NCBI GenBank assembly: GCA_023457175.1
Contig: JAEWMM010000131.1
Span: 1 to 5,164 of the forward strand
From: Bacillota bacterium
GTDB taxonomy: Bacteria; Bacillota; Clostridia; Oscillospirales; Ruminococcaceae
Direction of reading: 5' to 3'
DNA length: 5,164 nucleotides
Shown: piece by piece, positions 1-5,164 of the stretch
How the letters are laid out: the number at the start of each line of letters is the position of its first letter
How positions within the stretch are numbered: position 1 is the first letter of the stretch
Position numbers and translations under genes: made by a program
The notes under the pieces: generated by a model
The model's database searches: none
What the model was told of the DNA's origin: nothing
The model's input: the letters and a program-made list of their open reading frames with translations, nothing else

Positions 1-973
1 GCACTTCCTCTGCTCTGGCGGGCAGCTCCTCCATGCCGCGGCGGTAGACGATGTAGACATTTTCAGCCCCAAGGCGCTTGGCGCAGCGCGCGGCGTCCAT
101 CGCCACGTTGCCGCCGCCGACGACGGCGACCGAATTGCCATGGAAAATCGGGGTCGCATAATCTTCAAGATAGGCCTTCATCAGGTTTGTTCTGGTCAGG
201 TACTCGTTGGCCGAGTAAACGCCGAGCAGGTTCTCACCCGGAATATTCATAAAGCTGGGCAGACCCGCGCCCGAGCCGATAAAGACCGCCTCAAAGCCGC
301 CCTCAAACAGCTCGTCCACCGAGATGGTACGCCCGACAATGTAGTTGGTCTTAAGGTCGACGCCCAACTCAATCAGGTTGTCGACTTCTTTTTTAACGAT
401 AGCCTTCGGCAGACGGAACTCCGGAATGCCGTAGGAAAGCACGCCGCCCGCAACGTGCAGCGCCTCGTAAATGGTGACTTCGTAGCCCTTGGCGATTAGG
501 TCGCCCGCGCAGGAAAGGCCTGCGGGGCCGGAGCCGACAATGGCCACCTTATGCCCGTTGGAAGCGGGGCGCTCACCAACCGAGAAATTATGCTCGCGCG
601 CATAGTCGGCGACAAAGCGCTCGATACGGCCGATGCCGACAGGCTCGCCCTTGATGCCGCGCACGCAACGCTCTTCGCACTGCGTCTCCTGCGGGCAGAC
701 GCGGCCGCTGACGGCCGGCAGGCAGTTGGTCGAAAGGATGATGCGGTACGCTTCCTCAAAATCCCCTTCGGCCACCTTTAACAGAAACTCGGGGATGCGC
801 ACATTGACCGGACATCCGGCAACACAGGGCTTGTGCTTGCAGGTGAGGCAGCGCTTGGCCTCGTCAACCGCCATTTCGGGGGTATAGCCAAGGGCAACCT
901 CTAAAAAGTTCTTGTTACGCACATTCGGATCCTGCTCCGGCATGGACGTTTTGGTCGCGATCATATTAGCCAT
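1..973 (-). CDS. nfnB: NfnB, large subunit of NADH-dependent reduced ferredoxin:NADP+ oxidoreductase (GltD-like FAD/Fe-S protein), 3' end cut by window
   Basis: This cytoplasmic flavoprotein should carry the bifurcating FAD, two [4Fe-4S] clusters and the NADP(H) site of the NfnAB transhydrogenase. The visible part is 324 codons of an expected roughly 460; the frame stays open to the window edge. The N-terminal Fe-S domain has C42, C45, C50, C54, C93, C99 and C103. By analogy with dihydropyrimidine dehydrogenase and GltD, C42/C45/C50/C103 would hold one cluster. C54/C93/C99 plus E118 (in GIGRIERF) would hold the other, matching the (Cys)3(Glu)1 site known in Nfn. An FAD Rossmann motif GSGPAG lies at 147-152 with E170 ending the second strand. 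The NADPH motif GGGNVA is at 286-291, followed by YRR at 310-312, whose arginines usually bind the 2'-phosphate. The start ATG has GGAGG 8 nt upstream and overlaps the nfnA stop by 8 nt (ATGGCTAA). Homologues are often labelled glutamate synthase small subunit or SudA; the adjacent nfnA favours Nfn. The family is certain; the exact substrate assignment is inferred. Confidence 0.9.
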   Translation of the reverse strand, partial: MANMIATKTSMPEQDPNVRNKNFLEVALGYTPEMAVDEAKRCLTCKHKPCVAGCPVNVRIPEFLLKVAEGDFEEAYRIILSTNCLPAVSGRVCPQETQCEERCVRGIKGEPVGIGRIERFVADYAREHNFSVGERPASNGHKVAIVGSGPAGLSCAGDLIAKGYEVTIYEALHVAGGVLSYGIPEFRLPKAIVKKEVDNLIELGVDLKTNYIVGRTISVDELFEGGFEAVFIGSGAGLPSFMNIPGENLLGVYSANEYLTRTNLMKAYLEDYATPIFHGNSVAVVGGGNVAMDAARCAKRLGAENVYIVYRRGMEELPARAEEV

Positions 974-1835
974 TGCAGTGTCCTCCGTTTAAGCCCATGC
1001 GGCAGACATGCGCGTCATGCTCCTGCTCCGCGGCCTTATAGAAACTGTTGCGGTTCATCAGTCCGTCATAGTCGACGAGGTGTCCGTCAAAGTCGGGGCC
1101 GTCGACGCAGGCAAATTTGGTCTCGCCGCCGACCGTCACACGACATCCGCCGCACATGCCGGTGCCGTCGATCATGACAGGGTTGAGCGAAACAATGGTC
1201 TTTATGCCATATTTTTCAGTGACCTTAGAGACGAACTTCATCATCGGAATCGGGCCGATGGCGATGACCAGATCGTAACCCTTGCCCTCGTTGATCAGCG
1301 CTTCGAGCTGGTTTGTCACAAAGCCGTGGATGCCGTAGCTGCCGTCGTCGGTCGTGACATAAAGATTGTCGCATGCTGCGGTAAACTCATCCTCAAGCAT
1401 GACGGCATCCTTATTTTTAAAGCCCGCGATAACGTCGACCGGAATACCCAGCGTATGCAACGCCTTAGCCTGCGGATACGCAATCGCGCAGCCGACGCCG
1501 CCGCCTACAACACAGGCCTTGGTAGCGCCGTCATAATGGGTGGGCACACCGAGCGGCCCGACAAAATCAGCGAGATAGTCGCCCGCTTCCTTCATCGACA
1601 GCAGACGGGTGGTCGCACCGGCGACCTGGAACATGATCGTTACCTCACCGGTAACCGGGTCGGCATCCGCCACAGTCAGCGGAATACGCTCGCCCTTTTC
1701 ATCCACGCGCAGAATGATAAATTGTCCGGCCTTGACACGCTTGGCAATATCAGGCGCATCCACCTTCATCAGCATTACGGCGCTGCTGAGGTTTCTCTTT
1801 TCCGTAATACGGTTCACACTCTCACTCCATTTCAT
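966..1835 (-). CDS. nfnA: NfnA, small subunit of NADH-dependent reduced ferredoxin:NADP+ oxidoreductase (PyrK/SudB-like FAD/NAD/[2Fe-2S] protein)
   Basis: A 289-residue protein of the ferredoxin-NADP reductase-like family that includes PyrK and SudB. In Nfn this subunit binds FAD, a [2Fe-2S] cluster and NAD(H), and passes one electron branch of the bifurcation reaction. The FAD-binding beta-barrel occupies about 1-102, with the RIPLT flavin motif at 50-54. The NAD-binding half starts at VVGGGVG (109-115), with DDGSYG at 163-168 and GPIPMM at 194-199. The C-terminal cluster site reads D223, C228, C231 (in DGTGMCGGC) and C243, the (Asp)1(Cys)3 pattern reported for NfnA. It is first in an operon with nfnB. 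ATG 1835 has AGAGG 9 nt upstream. GTG 1817 (V7) has GGAG 7 nt upstream and fits the usual family N-terminus better, so the protein may be 283 residues. Alternative names in databases would be dihydroorotate dehydrogenase electron-transfer subunit-like or sulfide dehydrogenase beta subunit. No pyrD or other pyr gene is in the window. Confidence 0.92.
   Translation of the reverse strand: MKWSESVNRITEKRNLSSAVMLMKVDAPDIAKRVKAGQFIILRVDEKGERIPLTVADADPVTGEVTIMFQVAGATTRLLSMKEAGDYLADFVGPLGVPTHYDGATKACVVGGGVGCAIAYPQAKALHTLGIPVDVIAGFKNKDAVMLEDEFTAACDNLYVTTDDGSYGIHGFVTNQLEALINEGKGYDLVIAIGPIPMMKFVSKVTEKYGIKTIVSLNPVMIDGTGMCGGCRVTVGGETKFACVDGPDFDGHLVDYDGLMNRNSFYKAAEQEHDAHVCRMGLNGGHCNG
982..986 (-). promoter_or_regulatory. 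Ribosome binding site of nfnB
   Basis: A perfect GGAGG lies 8 nt before the nfnB ATG, inside the last codons of nfnA. It fixes the nfnB start at 973 rather than the in-frame ATG three codons later. The site and the 8-nt gene overlap suggest translational coupling, which would help keep the two subunits in equal amounts. Confidence 0.85.
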
Positions 1836-1844
1836 AATAATCAG

Positions 1845-1849
1845 CCTCT
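1845..1849 (-). promoter_or_regulatory. Ribosome binding site of nfnA (for the ATG start)
   Basis: AGAGG sits 9 nt before ATG 1835. A second Shine-Dalgarno-like GGAG at 1825-1828 sits 7 nt before the in-frame GTG at 1817, so this site does not settle the start by itself. Confidence 0.6.
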
Positions 1850-1868
1850 AGTCGAGCCAATGTAATGT

Positions 1869-1897
1869 ATTATATCGCAATCTCTTTTCACATGCAA
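1869..1897 (-). promoter_or_regulatory. Sigma-A-type promoter of the nfnAB operon
   Basis: On the minus strand a perfect -10 box TATAAT (1869-1874) is preceded by a 17-nt spacer and a weak -35 box TTGCAT (1892-1897). Transcription would start near 1862, giving a leader of about 27 nt to ATG 1835 or about 45 nt to GTG 1817. The region is AT-rich between GC-rich genes. A perfect -10 with a poor -35 match would suit activation or constitutive moderate expression. No palindrome resembling the Rex (NADH-sensing) operator was seen over the boxes. Confidence 0.7.
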
Positions 1898-1985
1898 CAG
1901 GACGCCAGTAGTTTTTTTAGGCAATTTACTGAAAAGACACTATTACGCAGAAAATTCCCATCATACATCAATTTCACAATATCGA

Positions 1986-2020
1986 CATAAAAGTCGGATT
2001 TCAACGCTTTTCCTTTTATG
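1986..2020. repeat. Inverted repeat with 8-bp arms just after the wall-hydrolase gene
   Basis: CATAAAAG (1986-1993) and CTTTTATG (2013-2020) are perfect inverted arms around a 19-nt loop, starting 9 nt beyond the stop codon of the upstream gene. The stem is mostly A-T and no U-run follows it in the minus direction, so it is a poor intrinsic terminator. It could be a weak RNA stem-loop, a protein site or chance in an AT-rich gap. Confidence 0.3.
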
Positions 2021-2028
2021 GTAAAAAA

Positions 2029-5000
2029 TCATTTTACAATCAGCGTGCATTCGGCTTTAAGGTCGCTGCGCCCCTGAACGGTGGCCAGCAGCTTCATCTC
2101 TCCGGCCGCTTTGGCTTTGATGACCAGCTTATTATCCAGCGAGCCCAGCTCCGCCGTCGCGCTGTCGCCGGTGGCGCCCCAAACAACGGTAAAGGCGTCG
2201 TCGGTATCCCAAACGGCTTCTATCTCCGCCTCTTCGCCGGGCGAAAGGGTCAGCTTAACCTCATCAAGCCGGAAATTCACATCGCTGTCTCCGCTCTGGC
2301 TGCCTGCGGCGCTCTGACTGCCCGCAGTGCTTTGGCCGATGCCGTTGCTTGCCAGATTCGCGTCGGCGCTGTCGTTTTTACCGGCGTCCGCCACCGAATG
2401 ACCGCTTGCCTCGGTGCCGGTCATGCTGCCCGCGCTGCCCATATATTGCAGGTAAGAGACGATGGCGTTGGCCAGCGCGTTGGCGATGCGGTTCTGATAC
2501 TCGTCGTTGATCAGCTTGTGGTATTCGGTCTGGTTGGACATAAAGCCCGCTTCTACCAGAATGGCCGGATACTGCATGCTGCGGGTGACGTAGTAATAGC
2601 CGAATTTCTGCCCGCGGTTGGCGGTGCCGAGCGCCGAAGCGACATTGGCCGAGGCAAACTGCGCCAGCCCGGTGGACCAGTAGTTAAAGTAATAGGCCTC
2701 GGTACCCGCCGCCGACGTGTTATATGCCGAGGAATTTGAATGTACGCTGATAAACAGATGCGGGTCGGCCGCTGCGGTGCCGGCGACGCGCTGCTCCAGC
2801 GAGAGGTAATTATACTGGTTGCCGTTGGTCACAAGCACGGTGGCGCCGCGGCTCTTGAGAATGCTGACCAGCTTTGATGTGACGCTGTAGTTGATCGCCC
2901 GCTCAGGGTAGGCCGACAGATAACCCAGCGCGCCGACGTCGCTGCCGCCGTGACCGGGGTCGATGACAATTTTGGCCCCGCTTAAATTGCTGCTGGAAAC
3001 GACGGGCGGATTGTTAAAGCGCAGGACAAGGTTTCCGTCGTTGTCGTAATAGGGGTATACGCCCATGAACTTGCCCGAGGACCGCAGCGTCAGCGTCATG
3101 GTATCACCCGAGAAGGTCACGGCCGAGAACAGCGGATTTTTCGAAAGCTTCATGCTGTCGGGCATCGAATTCGTGTAGTTAAATTTAAAGGTCAGCTTGT
3201 CCGCCGCATAGGTCGCCACATAAGACACCTGCTGCCGGGTCGCCAGAATCACCTTGGTGTAGCGCGAATCGCTCTTGACGGTACAGCCGGTGATACTGTT
3301 GTTCACCGCCGCCGCGCTCACCGATACCGTCGCGATATCGTCGGCAAAGACGCGCAGACCCGATTGCAGCCGGTAGAAGCGGTAGGTCTCGACCTTGTTT
3401 TTGTTGGTAAAGCTGTATTTGAGCTCCTCGCCGACAACATAATCGAGCGCGCCCTTGGGCAGCGGGAAATAGGTCGGCTCGGAATACTGCGAGACGGTGT
3501 CGCCCCTGAAGGTTTCGGCCAGATCGGCCGTCACGACCACCGGCGTTCCGTCAGACGGCAGCACCCGCTTGTTGACAATAATCTTCGCACCGCTCTTGCT
3601 CTTTTTCAGGCCGTTCCACTCGCCGTAGACCGTCACGGCGCCAAGGTTCTGCTCCTCGGTCTTGGCATCCGGCACGGTGAGCACGCCGGTGAAGCGCGCG
3701 TAGGCGGTGTCGCGGTATTCGTCGTCCTGCTGGTCGCTGAGCTTGAGCGACACCGTCTGGCCGCCGATAACGGCGTAAACCTTTGCCTCGGCGTAGGCGA
3801 CGGCGTCGACGGTCAGCTTGGTAGAGCCGTCGACATTTAAGGTACCGCTGCCGGGCGACACCTGCTTGACCACCTCGGTGATGCGGGTGATATTATAGGT
3901 GACGGTTTTGCCCTTGTGGTTGATTTTAAAGACGTTCTCGCCCTCGGTCAGCGGCATTTCAAGCTGGAAATAGCCGTTTTCGTCGGTTTTTATCTCAACA
4001 CTGTTAATGGTCGCGTCGGTGTTCGGGTCGGTATGCCCCGTAAAGAGCACCGACGGGTCAAACGAAGTAAAGGTCGTCTGCCTCGGCATGGTCAGCTCAA
4101 GATCCTGCATAATATGCTCGGCCTTGACGCTGCCCGCAAAATAGCCCACGAGCTTTGAGGCGCAATCCTTCGGGTTTTCCTGCAGCCGGGTCAGGCTGTT
4201 AAAGATGCTGCCGTTATAGCGGGGTAGCTCACGCGCTTCAATAACCTGCCGCGCCAGCTGGTCGTATTCGCCCCAGCCCACCGCGTCGGTCACGGCGCGG
4301 TCAGCCGCATGCACAATATAAAGGGGCGTGCCGGCCGTGTCGGCAATATTCGCCCACCACGAGGCGACCGCCTGATACGGCGTCTGGGCGTCGTCAATAG
4401 AGCCGTAAGCCTTGACGGCGACAAAGTCGGCCAGTCCGGTTTCGATAAACCGCACCGTGTCGGCGTTACCGTCGGCAAAGGCCGAAAAGGTCGCCCTGGT
4501 AGCCGAGCCGTTCTCATCCTCATAGTCGTTGGCCCAGACCGCCTCGCTCAAAAGCCCGACCGCCACCGAAGGCGCGGAGCGGTCCAGCGCGGCGCGCACC
4601 AGTGTCAGCAGCGTTTCGGGCACCGCCTGCATATAATCCTCAAAGCCGATGCCGCCGCCCAATGCCAGATAGTTTGAATAGCTCTTTTTGCTCTGCACAT
4701 TATAATAGCCGTCGAGCAGCACACCGTCGGGCTGATAGCGCGCGGCAAACGACGCAATGTCGGCCGTCACACCGTCGATAAGCGACGCGGTCGCCCTGCC
4801 CAGCACGGCAATTTTATCGCTGAACGTAACATCGGTTATGTAATAGGTCGTGTAGACATACAGTCCGGCCTCGCGCGCCTGCGTAATTGCGGAAAGCAGC
4901 GGGTCGAGCCGTCCCTCCTCACAGGTCAGGCAGGGCATAAGGGAGGAGGGGTAAAGCACGCTGCCGTCCGAGTCCAGCGTGTCGATGACCACGGCGTTCA

Positions 5001-5164
5001 TCGTCAGATCGAGCGCCGCGTCAATCGCCTTGCCAATGCCGGCAGCGATGTCCGCATCGCCGCCCGTCACAGGGAAATCGACGCCGGGCTTAAGCGTGAC
5101 GGCGCGCAGCTCATCGGGGAAAATTTTTTGCGCCGCCGGTCCGGCGTCGGGATCGTCCGAATCA
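2029..5164 (-). CDS. Multidomain secreted cell-wall hydrolase: GHL10-type glycosyl hydrolase plus Ig-like domains plus Amidase_3 N-acetylmuramoyl-L-alanine amidase; 5' end outside window
   Basis: Residues are counted from the first full codon in the window (1044 visible). The frame is open at the edge, so the GTG at 5070 is not the real start, and any signal peptide lies outside. Residues about 18-345 resemble GHL10/DUF187 barrels: ELRAV (18-22), MNAVVID then YPSSL (71-75), DPLLSAI, LDGYY (150-154) and YIVHA. Ig-like domains follow at about 360-428 (Glucodextranase_B/Big_9 style, with DENGYF and TEGENVF) and 431-536. A beta-rich SH3/AMIN-like stretch spans about 537-721. Amidase_3 lies at about 731-907 (nt 2973-2443), with zinc ligands H738 (DPGHGG), E754 and H808 (SVHSN) and catalytic E871 (VEAGFMSN). 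It cleaves the MurNAc-L-alanine bond of peptidoglycan. A Ser/Ala/Gly linker (911-961) leads to an acidic Ig-like C-terminus with no LPXTG. The amidase call is very secure; the barrel is recognised by pattern and its activity is inferred. It is separated from nfnAB by a 193-nt gap. Confidence 0.93.
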   Translation of the reverse strand, partial: DSDDPDAGPAAQKIFPDELRAVTLKPGVDFPVTGGDADIAAGIGKAIDAALDLTMNAVVIDTLDSDGSVLYPSSLMPCLTCEEGRLDPLLSAITQAREAGLYVYTTYYITDVTFSDKIAVLGRATASLIDGVTADIASFAARYQPDGVLLDGYYNVQSKKSYSNYLALGGGIGFEDYMQAVPETLLTLVRAALDRSAPSVAVGLLSEAVWANDYEDENGSATRATFSAFADGNADTVRFIETGLADFVAVKAYGSIDDAQTPYQAVASWWANIADTAGTPLYIVHAADRAVTDAVGWGEYDQLARQVIEARELPRYNGSIFNSLTRLQENPKDCASKLVGYFAGSVKAEHIMQDLELTMPRQTTFTSFDPSVLFTGHTDPNTDATINSVEIKTDENGYFQLEMPLTEGENVFKINHKGKTVTYNITRITEVVKQVSPGSGTLNVDGSTKLTVDAVAYAEAKVYAVIGGQTVSLKLSDQQDDEYRDTAYARFTGVLTVPDAKTEEQNLGAVTVYGEWNGLKKSKSGAKIIVNKRVLPSDGTPVVVTADLAETFRGDTVSQYSEPTYFPLPKGALDYVVGEELKYSFTNKNKVETYRFYRLQSGLRVFADDIATVSVSAAAVNNSITGCTVKSDSRYTKVILATRQQVSYVATYAADKLTFKFNYTNSMPDSMKLSKNPLFSAVTFSGDTMTLTLRSSGKFMGVYPYYDNDGNLVLRFNNPPVVSSSNLSGAKIVIDPGHGGSDVGALGYLSAYPERAINYSVTSKLVSILKSRGATVLVTNGNQYNYLSLEQRVAGTAAADPHLFISVHSNSSAYNTSAAGTEAYYFNYWSTGLAQFASANVASALGTANRGQKFGYYYVTRSMQYPAILVEAGFMSNQTEYHKLINDEYQNRIANALANAIVSYLQYMGSAGSMTGTEASGHSVADAGKNDSADANLASNGIGQSTAGSQSAAGSQSGDSDVNFRLDEVKLTLSPGEEAEIEAVWDTDDAFTVVWGATGDSATAELGSLDNKLVIKAKAAGEMKLLATVQGRSDLKAECTLIVK
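2293..2328 (-). repeat. Two 18-bp tandem units coding TAGSQS-AAGSQS in the linker
   Basis: Two adjacent 18-bp units match at 14 of 18 bases and encode TAGSQS and AAGSQS (residues 946-957 of the visible protein). They lie in the low-complexity Ser/Ala/Gly/Asp linker between the amidase and the last Ig-like domain. The mismatches are mostly silent, so this is an old duplication kept for flexible-linker composition. Confidence 0.6.

Noticed and set aside
140..499. Plus-strand open frame of 119 codons opposite nfnB
   Set aside because: The minus strand encodes a continuous NfnB with conserved motifs across the same bases; no promoter or ribosome site supports the plus frame.
1008..1865. Long plus-strand open frame (285 codons) opposite nfnA
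   Set aside because: It mirrors nfnA almost exactly and its translation has no recognisable family. The minus-strand reading gives a complete cofactor-binding protein, so this is a shadow of GC-biased codon use.
1907..1921. T-run on the plus strand as a terminator for a plus-strand transcript
   Set aside because: No GC-rich hairpin precedes it and there is no plus-strand gene to terminate.
3364..3840. Plus-strand open frame of 158 codons opposite the wall hydrolase
   Set aside because: It lies within the Ig-like and SH3-like domains of the minus-strand protein; the translation looks like random GC-rich sequence.
5068..5070. GTG as the start of the large hydrolase
   Set aside because: The frame continues upstream for 31 more codons to the window edge and includes ELRAV, which fits the first strand of the GHL10 barrel, so the start is outside the window.
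1..5164. CRISPR arrays, tRNA or rRNA genes, insertion sequences, attachment sites
   Set aside because: No regularly spaced repeats, cloverleaf-like sequence, rRNA segments, transposase motifs or terminal inverted repeats were seen. Apart from the short linker repeat and one inverted repeat, the window is ordinary coding sequence.

Overview
The window most likely comes from a Gram-positive anaerobe of the class Clostridia, perhaps an Oscillospirales/Ruminococcaceae-like lineage of moderately high GC. This is inferred from gene content and domain style: separate nfnA and nfnB genes for an electron-bifurcating transhydrogenase, and a large secreted Ig-domain cell-wall amidase. The taxonomic level is inference only. 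All three recognisable genes lie on the minus strand. GC-rich coding sequence is interrupted by a clearly AT-rich gap of about 190 bases.

Right to left, in the direction of transcription: positions 5164-2029 hold most of a very large multidomain protein whose N-terminus lies beyond the window. It begins with a GHL10-type (DUF187-like) glycosyl-hydrolase TIM barrel. Two Ig-like beta-sandwich domains and a beta-rich SH3/AMIN-like stretch follow. Next comes a complete zinc-dependent N-acetylmuramoyl-L-alanine amidase (Amidase_3) domain with all expected metal and catalytic residues, then a Ser/Ala/Gly-rich linker and a last Ig-like domain. Joining a GHL10 domain to an amidase is the most interesting feature of the window. 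The characterised GHL10 enzyme DigH of E. coli cuts glycan strands that amidases have already stripped of peptides.

Positions 2028-1836 are an AT-rich intergenic region. It contains a convincing sigma-A-type promoter for the downstream genes, an 8-bp inverted repeat, and a weak candidate small ORF, but no clear Rho-independent terminator.

Positions 1835-1 hold nfnA (complete) and nfnB (3' end cut by the window edge), overlapping by 8 nt and therefore probably translationally coupled. Together they should form the cytoplasmic NfnAB complex, which couples NADH and reduced ferredoxin oxidation to reduction of two NADP+. Visible cofactor ligands include the atypical Asp of the [2Fe-2S] cluster and the atypical Glu expected for one [4Fe-4S] cluster. 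The wall enzyme and the nfn pair look like separate transcription units that happen to be neighbours; nothing in the sequence ties their functions together.
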